Of a stretch of 64,000 nucleotides of DNA, positions 39,312 to 49,609 are shown piece by piece. Both the position numbers and the translations under genes were made by a program. The stretch is from Mycolicibacterium tusciae (GTDB lineage: Bacteria > Actinomycetota > Actinomycetes > Mycobacteriales > Mycobacteriaceae). The stretch lies in contig NZ_MVIM01000003.1 in NCBI RefSeq assembly GCF_002086795.1, positions 248,001 through 312,000 on the forward strand, given 5' to 3'. Under the pieces are notes generated by a model. It made no database searches, was not told the DNA's origin, and saw only the letters and a list, made by a program, of their open reading frames with translations. Each line of letters begins with the position of its first letter. Position 1 is the first letter of the stretch.

Positions 39312-42300
39312 ATGGAATTCGTACGTCAGCCGCGCGTGCCGCCGCCGCCCTTGCCCGATGGCGCCGTCGTCCTCGAAGCTCCACCGCGGATCCCGGCGCC
39401 GACGCCGCTGAACCCGCTCGCCCGCCTCCTGCCGCTGGCCATGCTCGTCGCGGCCGTCGGAATGATGGCGGTCTATTTCACGTCGAGTGGGCAGTCGATG
39501 CGCAACCCGATGTACATGTTCTTCCCCGTGATGATGTTGACGTCGGTGCTCGGGTCGCTGGTCTACGGCGCCAGGGGAACCAACACCACTGCCGAGATCA
39601 ACCGGGGTCGGCAGAAGTACCTCGACTACCTCGACTCCGTCGACCGTCAGGCCGGCGGCGCTGCCGATGCGCAACGCGAGTCACTGCGGTGGCGCCACCC
39701 TGAACCCGGCGCGCTGTGGACCCTGACGGGTAGCGGACGGATGTGGGAGCGAACACCGGATGACCCGGATTACTGCGTCATCCGGGTGGGGATGGGTGAG
39801 CAACCCCTGTCGACCGCGTTGGCCGAGCCGAAACTCGACGGCACCGACGAGCAGGATCCCGTCGCGGTCGGCGCGGTACGGCGGCTGATCGGGTGCCGGT
39901 CAGTCGTGGCCGATGTGCCGATCACGCTGGCGCTGCGCAGGTTTTCGGCGATCACCCTTGACGGTGACGCAGAGGTGGCACGGGCATTCCTCCGAGCCCT
40001 CATATGTCAGCTCGCGGTCTTTCACGGCCCGGACGACGTCGCCATTGTCGCTGATCCGAAAGATGAATGGGATTGGCTGAAATGGCTTCCGCACCAGCGG
40101 CACTCGTGCGCTGGTGCACCCCGACGTGACATCGTGAGAATCCTGGACCGCCCAGAAGGGTTTGAACTTCAGACAGAAGCATCACCGGATGTCGTCGCGA
40201 TTGGAGAGCGGCTGCAGCTGCGCGTCACCGAGGAAGCCCTGGTCGTCCGCGGGCGGGGTGACGAAGAGGTGCATGCGAGGCCTGATCTGTTGACGGAGGC
40301 ACAGGCGACGGCGTGCGCTCGACGTCTCGCCCGCAATCGGCTCACCACCGCAGCGGCAACCGATGCCGAGAAGCGAGGGATCGACTGGATGGATCTGATG
40401 AGTATCGGAGAGATCGATCCCGAGAAGCTCTGGCGGGCAAGCGGCGACGGACGCATCGTGCCGGTTCCGATCGGGGTCGCGGACAACGGAACCTGCGTAC
40501 TTCTCGACATCAACGAGGCAGCGCGAAATGGCATGGGTCCGCACGGATTATGTGTGGGCGCAACGGGATCTGGTAAGTCTGAGCTGCTGCGCACGCTGGC
40601 GCTGGGGATGATCGCGTCTCACCCGCCGGATGCCCTCAACCTCATCCTCGTGGACTTCAAGGGCGGTGCGACATTCTTCGGTATGGAGCGCGCCAGGCAC
40701 GTCGGTGCCGTCATCACCAACCTGGCGGGTGAAGCACACCTCGTCAGCCGGATGAATGACGCGCTCCTGGGTGAGATGAACCGGCGCCAGGAGGTACTGC
40801 GGGCTGCCGGACGATTCGCCAGTCTCGCCGAATATCAGCGTGCACGATCCCGTGGTGCCCACCTGCCGCCGCTGCCCGCATTGTTCATCTTGGTCGACGA
40901 ATTCTCCGAACTGCTCAGCCAGCATCCCGATTTCGCCGAACTATTCGTGGCGATCGGACGGCTGGGTCGATCACTGGGCATGCATCTACTGCTCGCCAGC
41001 CAGCGCCTCGACGAAGGCAGACTCCGCGGCCTCGAGACACATCTGTCGTACCGGATCTGCCTGAAGACTTTTTCAGCCGGTGAGTCTCGAGCGGTCCTCG
41101 GAGTTCCCGACGCCTACCACCTGCCCAGCACGCCTGGATCGGCCTATCTCAAGTCCGCTTCGGGAGATCTCGTACGGTTCCAGACCGCCTTCGTCTCGGG
41201 CCCTGGCCGCGAGTCGTGTACCCGACGCATATCGACGGCGCCACCACGCGCTCGACTGTTCACGGCCGCGACCGTCGATACTCCCAGTGAGAGTGCCGTT
41301 ATCGAGCCGCAGCCGCCGACTCGATCCGTTTTGGACACGATGCTGGACCGGGTGGCCGGCCGCGGTGCCGCCGCGCATCAGGTGTGGTTGCCGCCGCTGA
41401 CGCAGTCGCCGACCCTGGACGCCTTGCTGCCCGGGCCCGGTCATCGCCGGTTGACGGTGCCAATCGGCGTGGTGGACAAACCGTATGAACAGCGTCGCGA
41501 TCCGTTCGTCGTCGAATTGGACGGCGCGGCAGGCAACGTCGCAATCGTCGGTGCACCACGGTCCGGAAAGTCGACGGCGTTACGGACCATGTTGCTTGCG
41601 CTCGCGGAGCACCACGATCCCGCGGACGTCGGGTTCTACTGCCTCGACTTCGGCGGTGGAGCCTTGTCGTCGCTGCGCGATTTGCCGCACGTGGGCTCAA
41701 TGGCCGGACGTCTGGACGGCGACCTGTGTCGCCGCACCGTCGCGGTGGTGACATCGGTGATGCGGACGCGGGAGTCGCTGTTCCGTCGACTGGCCGTCGA
41801 TTCAGTGGCCGCCTATCGCCGTCATAAGGCCGACGATCCGTTCGGCGACGTGTTTCTGATCATCGACGGATGGGCGACGCTGCGGCAGGAGTTCGACCAT
41901 CTCGAAGGGACGATCACTGCAATTGCCGCCCAGGGTCTTTCGTTCGGCGTCCACGTCGTCATCACCGCGTCGCGGTGGGCCGAGCTACGGCCTGCCTTGA
42001 AGGATCAGATCGCGACACGCATCGAGCTACGTCTGGGTGACCCCGCCGAATCCGAGATGGATCGCAAGCGTGCGCGCGACCTCTCCGGACGACCACCCGG
42101 TCGCGGCATCACGCCGAGCGGCCGCGAATTCGCGGTCGCACTGCCGCGGTGGGACGGCGTACCGACCGTTAACGGACTTGCCGAAGCGATCACCGCCGAC
42201 ACCCAACGCCTGCGAGACCGGTGGGCACCGAGCACGGCACCGGTGGTCCAACTGCTGCCGACTCAGGTGCAGCGTGACGAACTCGAGGACGGCGGTGTGC

Positions 42301-42983
42301 TGCTCGGAGTCGGCGAACGCGAATTGAGCACCGTCCAGCTCGATTTCGCCGAACAGCCCCATCTGCTCGTGCTCGGCGAAGTTGCGTGTGGGAAGACCGC
42401 GACTCTGCGGCTGTTGTGTCGGGAATTGATCCGCGGCAGCACCGCCGACGAGGTCCAACTCGAGATCATCGACTTTCGCAGGACGCTGCTGGGTGTGGTC
42501 GAGTCCGAACATCTGAGCGGTTATGCGATGTCGCCGGCTTCGCTGACGTCGCGGCTGCCGGCGATCATCGGCAGACTCGAGGCGCGCATGCCCGGCGACG
42601 ACGTCACCCAGCAGCAGTTGCGGACGCGGTCCTGGTGGACCGGGCCGGACATCTACCTGGTCGTCGATGACTATGACCTGGTGGCGGGCGCGACGGGAAA
42701 TCCGCTGGCACCGCTCGCCGATTTCTTGCCGCACGCCAAAGATCTCGGGCTTCATGTCGTCGTCGCCCGGCGCTCCGGAGGTGCTGCGCGCGCGATGTTC
42801 GATCCCGTCCTGGCGAGGATGCGCGAGCTCGGCTGCATGGGGTTGATGATGAGCGCAAGCGCGGAAGAGGGTGTGCTGCTCGGAACCGTGAGACCATCGG
42901 CGCTCCCGCCTGGTCGGGGGACGTTGATCACCCGGGGTGATGCGGATCAGCTGGTCCAGGTCGCCTGGACAGATCCACCATGA
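39312..42983 (+). CDS. eccC4: ESX-4 FtsK/SpoIIIE-type ATPase EccC4
   Basis: 1223 residues in a single chain. Two membrane helices lie at about 38-80. Three FtsK-like ATPase domains follow, with P-loops GATGSGKS (near 417), GAPRSGKS (near 747) and GEVACGKT (near 1022). The first domain is complete with LILVDFKGGATF as Walker B, the third is more diverged. EccC recognises WXG100 substrates and drives their export. It heads an operon with the secretion-associated gene, overlapping its start by four bases. Homologue of Rv3447c. Confidence 0.95.
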   Translation: MEFVRQPRVPPPPLPDGAVVLEAPPRIPAPTPLNPLARLLPLAMLVAAVGMMAVYFTSSGQSMRNPMYMFFPVMMLTSVLGSLVYGARGTNTTAEINRGRQKYLDYLDSVDRQAGGAADAQRESLRWRHPEPGALWTLTGSGRMWERTPDDPDYCVIRVGMGEQPLSTALAEPKLDGTDEQDPVAVGAVRRLIGCRSVVADVPITLALRRFSAITLDGDAEVARAFLRALICQLAVFHGPDDVAIVADPKDEWDWLKWLPHQRHSCAGAPRRDIVRILDRPEGFELQTEASPDVVAIGERLQLRVTEEALVVRGRGDEEVHARPDLLTEAQATACARRLARNRLTTAAATDAEKRGIDWMDLMSIGEIDPEKLWRASGDGRIVPVPIGVADNGTCVLLDINEAARNGMGPHGLCVGATGSGKSELLRTLALGMIASHPPDALNLILVDFKGGATFFGMERARHVGAVITNLAGEAHLVSRMNDALLGEMNRRQEVLRAAGRFASLAEYQRARSRGAHLPPLPALFILVDEFSELLSQHPDFAELFVAIGRLGRSLGMHLLLASQRLDEGRLRGLETHLSYRICLKTFSAGESRAVLGVPDAYHLPSTPGSAYLKSASGDLVRFQTAFVSGPGRESCTRRISTAPPRARLFTAATVDTPSESAVIEPQPPTRSVLDTMLDRVAGRGAAAHQVWLPPLTQSPTLDALLPGPGHRRLTVPIGVVDKPYEQRRDPFVVELDGAAGNVAIVGAPRSGKSTALRTMLLALAEHHDPADVGFYCLDFGGGALSSLRDLPHVGSMAGRLDGDLCRRTVAVVTSVMRTRESLFRRLAVDSVAAYRRHKADDPFGDVFLIIDGWATLRQEFDHLEGTITAIAAQGLSFGVHVVITASRWAELRPALKDQIATRIELRLGDPAESEMDRKRARDLSGRPPGRGITPSGREFAVALPRWDGVPTVNGLAEAITADTQRLRDRWAPSTAPVVQLLPTQVQRDELEDGGVLLGVGERELSTVQLDFAEQPHLLVLGEVACGKTATLRLLCRELIRGSTADEVQLEIIDFRRTLLGVVESEHLSGYAMSPASLTSRLPAIIGRLEARMPGDDVTQQQLRTRSWWTGPDIYLVVDDYDLVAGATGNPLAPLADFLPHAKDLGLHVVVARRSGGAARAMFDPVLARMRELGCMGLMMSASAEEGVLLGTVRPSALPPGRGTLITRGDADQLVQVAWTDPP

Positions 42984-44143
42984 GCGAAGTCCTCCTCGAG
43001 GTTGGGCCTGCGACGATCCGAGGACCCAACGATGTTCGCTCGGAATGGGTTTCGGTTGCTCTCGACTTCGTGGACGACGAGCTCGCATTGCTCGACGATC
43101 GCCCGGTCCCGGTATGCGACGTATGGGCAGACGTGATGCGAGCAGTCACTGGAGCAGACGTCGACACCGCAGTCGTCGTCTGTCCGGCATGGTGGTCGCC
43201 AACGCGAATCGACACGGTGCGACGGGCCGCGCACACGGTGGCGGCTGAGGTCGTCGTGGTGGAGCGAATAGCGATGCTGCGGGGAGGGATTCCGGCTGAG
43301 ACGACGATCGTCGAGATCACCGTGGATGTCGTGGTGGTGACCGTCGCGGACACGATCGTCGCCGTCGTGCCGCGGCAGGAGTCGGCCGCGGATGCCGAAG
43401 CGGTGGCGGCGGCCGTCGCTGCGCTCGCGGGCGTTCTGGTGGACGCCCCGTCGTCGGTACCCGGCGCCGGCGCCCTCGCCTCGCTGATCGCAAGCCGCAT
43501 GCGGACGATCGGCGTGCCCGTCAGAGTCGCGGACGACGGTTGGGTACTGCGCGCCGCCGCTGTACACCAGTCACCTCAGCCGGACACTGCCGTCCGAGTC
43601 CGCGATCGCAAGCCCCTGGCGGTGCTGTTCGGCACGCTGTCGACGGTGTTGCTGTGCGGCGGGTTCGCCGTCATGTATGACGAGGAGCCACAGCCCGAAG
43701 GGATGCCGATGACGTTGCTCGTCGAGGGCAGGGTCGGTGTGATGGTGCCCACTGCGTGGACCGCGCAGCGCATCACCTCCGGCCCGGGATCGGCTCGGGT
43801 ACAAGTGGTTTCACCGACGGATGCGGATATCGCCCTGCAGATCACGCAGTCCGTCGCTCCACTGCCGTCCAGCCTCGCGAATACCGCGGATTCTCTGCAC
43901 GCAGCCTTCGCCGAGGCGCCCGACGGCGCTTTCGTCGACTTCAACCCGTCGGCTCGTCGCGCGGACCGGGATGCGGTGACGTATCGAGAGGTTCGGTCGG
44001 AGCGCCACGTGGCGTGGACCGTGTTGGTCGATGGGGCCACCCGCATCGCGATCGGCTGCCAGAGCGCGCCGGGTCGCGAACACCTCGTACAGCAGGCCTG
44101 CGAAGGCGCGATTCGCTCCGCGCACGCGGTTTCTCGAGAATGA
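42980..44143 (+). CDS. Type VII secretion-associated protein (Rv3446c-like)
   Basis: 387 residues with one membrane helix near 210-231 ([21 protein letters not shown]). The cytoplasmic part has a nucleotide-binding-like layout ([24 protein letters not shown]), the outer part a beta-rich domain ([16 protein letters not shown]) typical of the TIGR03931 family linked to type VII loci. Its role in ESX-4 is unknown. ATG 42980 overlaps the eccC4 stop (ATGA), so both are cotranslated; esxU begins 76 bases downstream. Confidence 0.85.
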   Translation: MSEVLLEVGPATIRGPNDVRSEWVSVALDFVDDELALLDDRPVPVCDVWADVMRAVTGADVDTAVVVCPAWWSPTRIDTVRRAAHTVAAEVVVVERIAMLRGGIPAETTIVEITVDVVVVTVADTIVAVVPRQESAADAEAVAAAVAALAGVLVDAPSSVPGAGALASLIASRMRTIGVPVRVADDGWVLRAAAVHQSPQPDTAVRVRDRKPLAVLFGTLSTVLLCGGFAVMYDEEPQPEGMPMTLLVEGRVGVMVPTAWTAQRITSGPGSARVQVVSPTDADIALQITQSVAPLPSSLANTADSLHAAFAEAPDGAFVDFNPSARRADRDAVTYREVRSERHVAWTVLVDGATRIAIGCQSAPGREHLVQQACEGAIRSAHAVSRE

Positions 44144-44219
44144 CCGCAAATCTGACGGAACCGAATGGGCGCCGATCGCGTCGAACTTCATAACAACACG
44201 GACCGACGGAAGGACATCG

Positions 44220-44543
44220 ATGACGACACCGGCAGGTGGCGCACTCAACACCGACTTCGACCTGATGGCGGCCATCGCCGGAAAGACGGATGCGCGAAAT
44301 GAGGAAATCCGGGCGATGCTGCAGTCATTCATCGGCCGCATGGGTGGTGTGCCGCCATCGGTCTGGGGCGGCGTGGCCGCATCTCGCTTTCACGACGTCG
44401 TGGATCGATGGAACGCCGAGTCGGTGAAGCTTCACGCCGCACTTCAGCGGATCGCCGAAACGATCCGCCTGAACCAGCAGACGCTTCGTGAAGCCGCGGA
44501 CACCCACTCGCACCAGATCAATGCCGTCGCCACCAACCTTTGA
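44220..44543 (+). CDS. esxU: ESX-4 WXG100-family protein EsxU
   Basis: 107 residues. The helix-turn-helix hairpin has the WxG turn as Trp49-Gly50-Gly51 ([12 protein letters not shown]). It is expected to pair with EsxT and leave the cell through ESX-4. ATG 44220 follows GGAAGGA. EsxT follows after ten bases. Homologue of Rv3445c. Confidence 0.93.
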   Translation: MTTPAGGALNTDFDLMAAIAGKTDARNEEIRAMLQSFIGRMGGVPPSVWGGVAASRFHDVVDRWNAESVKLHAALQRIAETIRLNQQTLREAADTHSHQINAVATNL

Positions 44544-44553
44544 GGAGTCCGAC

Positions 44554-44850
44554 ATGGAGAACGTGCTCTCGTACAACTTCGGTGAAATCGAATACACCGT
44601 CCGGCAGGAGATCCACACAACCTCGGCGCGGCTGAACACAGCGCTGGACGAGCTGCGCGCTCAGATCGCGCCGCTGCAGGAAATCTGGACACGGCAGGCC
44701 GCCGAGGCATACCGCATCGAGCAGGCCCGCTGGGAGCAGGCAGCGAGTGCGCTGAACGACATCCTCGTCAGGCTGGGCAACGCGGTCCGCGACGGCTCGG
44801 ACGAAGTGGCGGCCACCGACCGGATGGCAGCCAACGCCTGGGGCGGATAG
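44554..44850 (+). CDS. esxT: ESX-4 WXG100-family protein EsxT
   Basis: 98 residues, usual WXG100 length, two helices. The turn reads Trp45-Thr46-Arg47 (EIWTRQAAEAY), so the glycine of WxG is replaced by arginine, as commonly seen in EsxT. It should form a heterodimer with EsxU. ATG 44554 has TGAGGAG upstream. Last gene of the ESX-4 operon; a strong inverted repeat follows. Confidence 0.93.
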   Translation: MENVLSYNFGEIEYTVRQEIHTTSARLNTALDELRAQIAPLQEIWTRQAAEAYRIEQARWEQAASALNDILVRLGNAVRDGSDEVAATDRMAANAWGG

Positions 44851-44911
44851 CCCCTCGACTCTGTGCGGTCCCACTCGGAGGGGAGCCTGGGGGGATTCGC
44901 CAGTGAAAGGG

Positions 44912-44955
44912 TTGCGCCACCGTGGCCGTTAGGAGAGGCGGCTGCGGTGGCGCAA
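44912..44955. terminator. Inverted repeat between esxT and the excalibur gene
   Basis: TTGCGCCACCG (44912-44922) pairs perfectly with CGGTGGCGCAA (44945-44955), an 11-bp stem whose 22-base loop can itself form a small GCCG/CGGC stem. It lies between two convergent genes and could end transcription from both sides. Confidence 0.55.
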
Positions 44956-44974
44956 ACTCTCATCTGTACTGCGG

Positions 44975-45169
44975 TTACTCGCAGGCGACACCGTCACCGT
45001 CGCGGTCGAGATGCTCGGCGTAGCCATCCTGGCCCTGCAGGATCGGGGTCACACCGGCGTCGCGCGCCGCGGCACAGTTCCTGTAATACGTCTCGGCATT
45101 CGCGACCGAAGCGGCGCCGAGAGCGGCTGCCATGGCAACCAACCCAGCGGCAATGAGGGTACGAAACAT
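44975..45169 (-). CDS. Small secreted excalibur calcium-binding-domain protein
   Basis: 64 residues. A signal peptide of about 25 residues (ending VANAE) is followed by the excalibur domain: YYRNCAAARDAG and the calcium loop DRDGDGVACE, with two cysteines likely disulfide-bonded. Such domains are found alone or on secreted nucleases. ATG 45169 with GGAG five bases upstream is chosen over GTG 45175. Function unknown beyond probable calcium binding outside the cell. Confidence 0.85.
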   Translation of the reverse strand: MFRTLIAAGLVAMAAALGAASVANAETYYRNCAAARDAGVTPILQGQDGYAEHLDRDGDGVACE

Positions 45170-45367
45170 GTTCACTCCGTTATGATCTTGATGGGAAGGT
45201 CGGTTTTCGGCAAAGGCCGCGACACCGACCCAGACGAAGCTACGACGGCATGGCCGACGGAGAAATCGGGTGTTTCCCTATGTCTCGTCGGTTGTGCCCT
45301 CGAGGGTCTGGGCCCGCGCGACGCTTCACCCCAGGTCGGGCAGTGTGCCGCCGTCGCCGAAGGCGTT

Positions 45368-45397
45368 TTGACCTGCGCGGACGTCCACGGGTAAGCT
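45368..45397 (+). promoter_or_regulatory. SigA-type promoter of rplM-rpsI
   Basis: TTGACC (45368-45373) and TAAGCT (45392-45397) are separated by 18 bases, a very good housekeeping promoter fit. Transcription would begin near 45404, giving a leader of about 120 bases. The rest of the 45170-45367 gap shows no gene I can support. Confidence 0.7.
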
Positions 45398-45405
45398 GCT
45401 CCGTT

Positions 45406-45494
45406 GGCGTGCGGTACGCCGGGGCCTCGGGTCTACGTCGGTCGCCGAGGATTCCCTGATCGCACACCATGACCGGCCCCCGGATCACTCCGGG
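45406..45494 (+). promoter_or_regulatory. Three hairpins in the rplM leader
   Basis: After the putative start site the leader has GGCGT/ACGCC (45406-45420), CCTCGG/CCGAGG (45425-45450) and CCCGGA/TCCGGG (45479-45494). It resembles the leader of rpsM in layout and may be a binding site for L13 or another ribosomal protein, or an attenuator. Confidence 0.45.
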
Positions 45495-45523
45495 ATCAAC
45501 CCGATATATGGAGAGGTAGCGCT

Positions 45524-45963
45524 GTGTCTACGTACACGCCGAAGGCGGGTGACACCACACGTTCGTGGTACGTCATCGACGCCACCGACGTGGTGCTCGG
45601 CCGGCTCGCCGTCGCAGCAGCGAATCTGCTGCGTGGCAAGCACAAGCCGACATTCACGCCGAATGTCGACGGTGGCGATTTTGTCATCGTCATCAATGCA
45701 GACAAGGTCGCCATCAGCGGCGACAAACTCACGAAGAAGTTCGCCTACCGCCACTCGGGTTTTCCCGGCGGTCTGCGGGCGCGAGCGCTCGGTGACGAGA
45801 TGCAGAAGCACGCCGACCGCGTCGTCGAAAAGGCGATCCTCGGCATGATTCCGCACACCAAGCTCGGCCATCAGATCCAGAAGAAGCTGAAGGTGTACGT
45901 CGGGCCGGATCATCCGCACGCCGCGCAGCAGCCCATTCCGTATGAGATCAAGCAGGTGGCCCA

Positions 45964-45967
<4 letters not shown>
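45524..45967 (+). CDS. rplM: 50S ribosomal protein L13
   Basis: 147 residues from GTG 45524, preceded by [40 protein letters not shown] and the YRHSGFPGG segment are canonical. L13 is an early large-subunit assembly protein. Its TGA overlaps the GTG of rpsI. Confidence 0.98.
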
Positions 45968-46473
<506 letters not shown>

Positions 46474-46489
46474 TCGAGACCCCTCGGAG

Positions 46490-46519
46490 CCGCCGGGCAC
46501 GCATTCGCGTGCCCGGCGG
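46490..46519. terminator. Terminator after rpsI
   Basis: CCGCCGGGCACGC (46490-46502) and GCGTGCCCGGCGG (46507-46519) form a perfect 13-bp stem with a four-base loop, followed by TCTTTCC. It lies between convergent rpsI and the AIM24-like gene and can serve both strands. Confidence 0.85.
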
Positions 46520-46528
46520 TCTTTCCGT

Positions 46529-47278
46529 TCAGCGGCCCAGAAAGTTTCCGAGGATATTGCCGGCGGCGCTGCCTGCCTGCTGCCCTCCGCCGGTGCCGCC
46601 GACGAACCCGCCGGGCGCCTCTTCGGATGGCTGCACGACGACGAAGCCCTGACCCGAGAACGACATGGTGAAGCCCTCACCGGTGGTGCGGCCCATGAAC
46701 GTGCCGAGGCCGAACTGTTCAGCACTGTGAAAGCCGGTCTGTAGCGACGTGGACCAGCACACGGCGGCCTGCGGATCGGCGTAGGTCGGCTGGTCGACGC
46801 TCAACACCACCGGGGTGCCCTTGGTGGTGACCGCGATGCGGCCCTGGCCGGAGAACACGCAGTTGAACAGGCCGGCGTTCGACAGCATCCCCGCGCCCTG
46901 CACCCGACGGATGTCGTAGGAAAGCGACGGCTCGAACGCGAGGACGTTCTTGCCGTTGATCGTCAGCCCGTCGTGCGGGCCCTCGAGATCGAGGAGATGG
47001 ATGTCGGAGGCGAGGTCGGCGAGGAAGAGGTCGCCGGCGCCTGTGCACTTCATCAGCGGCACCCCCTCGCCCGTCAACTGTTGCTTGACGAACTTGCCGA
47101 TGCCGCCCGCGCCCTGGCCCTGGAACTGAATATTGCCTTGGTAGGCGACCATGGCTCCCTGACGCACCATCACCTCGCCGCTGAGCCCGATCTTGAGCAT
47201 CTTGCTGTTCTGCAACTTCATGCCCGGTTGTTGCATCTGGGCCTCGGCGTTCTGCGGGGAGAACAAATCACTGCGCAT
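46529..47278 (-). CDS. AIM24-family protein
   Basis: 249 residues. The repeated beta-strand pattern with MVRQGAMVAYQGNIQF, GAGDLFLADLASDIHLLDLEG and GFTMSFSGQGFVVVQPSE is typical of the AIM24/TRAP-like family, whose bacterial function is unknown. The C-terminus is a glycine-rich tail (GGTGGGQQAGSAAG). The frame is open upstream, but ATG 47278 has AAAGGA nearby and begins the conserved region. It converges on rpsI across a shared terminator. Confidence 0.85.
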   Translation of the reverse strand: MRSDLFSPQNAEAQMQQPGMKLQNSKMLKIGLSGEVMVRQGAMVAYQGNIQFQGQGAGGIGKFVKQQLTGEGVPLMKCTGAGDLFLADLASDIHLLDLEGPHDGLTINGKNVLAFEPSLSYDIRRVQGAGMLSNAGLFNCVFSGQGRIAVTTKGTPVVLSVDQPTYADPQAAVCWSTSLQTGFHSAEQFGLGTFMGRTTGEGFTMSFSGQGFVVVQPSEEAPGGFVGGTGGGQQAGSAAGNILGNFLGR

Positions 47279-47695
47279 GGAATGTCCTTTCGTCGTTGGC
47301 GGCGACGTTATCGACCGATCCGTCCCAGGAAAATAGGTACTCCGTACACCCAGACAGTTTGTATTCAAAGGCGAATCGAGAATCGGATCGCAATATTTTT
47401 CGCGGGTGTCAGTAACGTACGTCAAGGGTTGGACCGATAGTCAGTTAGCGCTATGGCCTGCGCTTCACCGTTGATCGGTTTACGCTTCAGTTAATTAGCT
47501 TGCCGTCATTGTACTCCTGAATTCTGTTGTCGGGCTTAAATTTTGGTTTGAGTTAGCACTGACCGTGGAATCTTTCGTGCGGAAGCAGGACGCGCCATGG
47601 GTGCGGGGCAGACCACTTCTGCCACTGGTGGGCGAGTCGCACAGTCAGCTCGTCGGGGGATCGGTTGCTGCATCCCGACTGAAAAGGAGAAATCA
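47279..47695. other. AT-richer intergenic region between AIM24-like and secreted protein genes
   Basis: About 417 bases without a supported gene. Bases from about 47330 to 47580 are clearly less GC-rich than the rest of the window (for example TTAATTAGCTTG and CTTAAATTTTGG), unusual here. It must hold the promoters of the two flanking divergent genes; I could not fix a -10/-35 pair with confidence. Confidence 0.5.
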
Positions 47696-48085
47696 ATGAA
47701 GAACTTCGTCAAAACCGCAGCAGTAAGCGCTTTGGCGGGCGGGTCCCTGCTCTTCACCGCAGGGCTCGGCACCGTCAATGCCCAACCTCTGAACCTGCAG
47801 GACGGGCTCGTCAACGTGGGCGTGGGGGATGTCACGATCCTCGAGGACGTGAACGTTGGCGTGGCCGCCACGGTGGCCGCCGCGATCTGCGGCATCAACG
47901 TGTCCGATGTGAATGTGCTGGCCACGCAGGTCGATGCGGATGGCGGGCAGCAGACTGTCTGCGACGTGCCCGGTGGTGACGTGCTTCTGACGCAAAACGC
48001 CGGGACTCCCGGCCAGTCGGGTCAAGCGCCCGGCGGCGGTCCGGCAACCGCTCCGGGCAATCCCACGCCCGGCGGCAATCGCTAA
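47696..48085 (+). CDS. Small secreted protein of unknown function
   Basis: 129 residues. A signal peptide (about 1-29, ending GTVNAQ) is followed by a valine- and alanine-rich core with two cysteines (AAAICG and QTVCDVPG) that may form a disulfide, and a glycine/proline-rich tail from about 103. I do not recognise a named family. ATG 47696 has an AAAAGGAGA site. The valine-rich NVGVGDVTILEDVNVGVAA core may be beta-structured and surface-exposed; inference. Confidence 0.8.
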   Translation: MKNFVKTAAVSALAGGSLLFTAGLGTVNAQPLNLQDGLVNVGVGDVTILEDVNVGVAATVAAAICGINVSDVNVLATQVDADGGQQTVCDVPGGDVLLTQNAGTPGQSGQAPGGGPATAPGNPTPGGNR

Positions 48086-48105
48086 CCGGTAAGTAAACGA
48101 GGTCC

Positions 48106-48141
48106 CTCACCGCCCGTGTCCACCCGGATGCGGGCGGTGAG
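48106..48141 (+). terminator. Terminator-like hairpin before glmM
   Basis: CTCACCGCCCG (48106-48116) and CGGGCGGTGAG (48131-48141) form a perfect 11-bp stem with a 14-base loop, 20 bases after the secreted protein gene; TCGCGTTTGG follows. Confidence 0.65.
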
Positions 48142-48228
48142 TCGCGTTTGGGTACCAATTCGATGGAGGCTCGCGGCTGGGCGGCGTTCGTTGGCTCTTT
48201 GGACGTCACTTATGAGAAGTTTGTCCGC

Positions 48229-49566
48229 ATGGGTCGACTGTTCGGCACCGACGGGGTGCGCGGCGTCGCCAACCAGGATCTGACCGCTGAGCTGGCGACG
48301 GCTCTTGGTTCGGCGGCGGCCCGACGGCTTGGCAGCGTCGGTGGCCACGCGCGGCGCGTGGCTGTGGTCGGTCGCGATCCCAGGGCCAGCGGCGAGATGC
48401 TCGAAGCGGCGGTGATCGCCGGAATCACCAGCGAGGGTGTCGACGCGCTGCGGGTCGGGGTGCTGCCGACCCCGGCGGTGGCTTACCTCGCGGGGGCGTA
48501 CGACGCCGACTTCGGCGTGATGATCAGCGCGTCGCACAACCCCATGCCGGACAACGGCATCAAGATCTTCGGGCCGGGTGGCCACAAGCTCGACGACGCG
48601 GCCGAGGATCGCATCGAGGAGCTGGTCCACCAGGGACCTGGACACCGGCCCACCGGAGCAGGCATCGGACGCGTGGTCGACGCCGAAGATGCGCTGGACC
48701 GCTATCTGCGCCACATCGGAAAGGCGGTAACGACGCGCCTCGACGGGCTCACCGTGGTCGTCGACTGCGCGCATGGAGCCGCATCGGCGGCCGCACCACG
48801 CGCGTATCGCGCCGCGGGCGCCAACGTCATCGCCATCAATGCGGAACCCAACGGGCTGAACATCAACGACGGTTGCGGCTCCACACACATGGAATCGTTG
48901 CGGGCCGCGGTCGTGGCTCACGGCGCCGATCTCGGCCTCGCACACGACGGGGATGCCGACCGCTGCCTGGCCGTGGACTCGAATGGTCAAACTGTCGACG
49001 GTGACGCGATCATGGTGATTCTGGCGCTCGCGATGCAGGAGGCGGGTGAGCTCGCCTCCAACACGTTGGTCGCCACTGTCATGAGCAATCTCGGTCTGCA
49101 CATCGCGATGCGCGCGGCCTCCATCGAGGTGCGCACGACCGGTGTCGGCGACCGCTACGTCCTCGAAGAACTGCGCGCAGGCCGGTATTCGCTCGGTGGT
49201 GAGCAATCGGGTCACATCGTCATGCCGGCGTTCGGCACGACGGGTGACGGCATCCTCACCGGGCTTTGTCTGATGGCACGGATGGCGCACACCCGCTCAT
49301 CCCTGGCCGCGCTTGCCGAGCCGATGCAGACGATGCCACAGGTCCTGATCAACGTCGCGGTCGCGGACAAGGCGACGGTCGCCGAAGCACCGTCGGTGCG
49401 CACCGCGGTCGCCGAGGCTGAACGCGCGCTGGGCGATTCCGGTCGAATCCTGTTGCGCCCCTCCGGGACTGAACAGGTCGTCCGCGTGATGGTGGAGGCC
49501 GCCGACGAGGACACCGCACGTCAACTAGCCGTCCGAGTCGCGGAATCGGTCAGCGAACAGCGCTGA
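48229..49566 (+). CDS. glmM: Phosphoglucosamine mutase
   Basis: 445 residues, the family length. [12 protein letters not shown] starts the protein; the phosphoserine is Ser102 in ISASHNP, the metal loop is DGDADR, and the C-terminal phosphate motif is [11 protein letters not shown]. It converts glucosamine-6-phosphate to glucosamine-1-phosphate for UDP-GlcNAc and peptidoglycan. The frame is open upstream, but ATG 48229 begins the conserved domain. It acts after GlmS, encoded 7 kb downstream. M. tuberculosis calls it MrsA (Rv3441c). Confidence 0.97.
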   Translation: MGRLFGTDGVRGVANQDLTAELATALGSAAARRLGSVGGHARRVAVVGRDPRASGEMLEAAVIAGITSEGVDALRVGVLPTPAVAYLAGAYDADFGVMISASHNPMPDNGIKIFGPGGHKLDDAAEDRIEELVHQGPGHRPTGAGIGRVVDAEDALDRYLRHIGKAVTTRLDGLTVVVDCAHGAASAAAPRAYRAAGANVIAINAEPNGLNINDGCGSTHMESLRAAVVAHGADLGLAHDGDADRCLAVDSNGQTVDGDAIMVILALAMQEAGELASNTLVATVMSNLGLHIAMRAASIEVRTTGVGDRYVLEELRAGRYSLGGEQSGHIVMPAFGTTGDGILTGLCLMARMAHTRSSLAALAEPMQTMPQVLINVAVADKATVAEAPSVRTAVAEAERALGDSGRILLRPSGTEQVVRVMVEAADEDTARQLAVRVAESVSEQR

Positions 49567-49609
49567 ATCGGCGGGAACCTGTAAGGCCTCCTCCGCGTCC
49601 TAGCTCTAC

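Noticed and set aside
45011..45394. 127-residue plus-strand frame upstream of rplM
   Set aside because: It overlaps the excalibur gene and the rplM promoter, and shows no domain or ribosome binding site.
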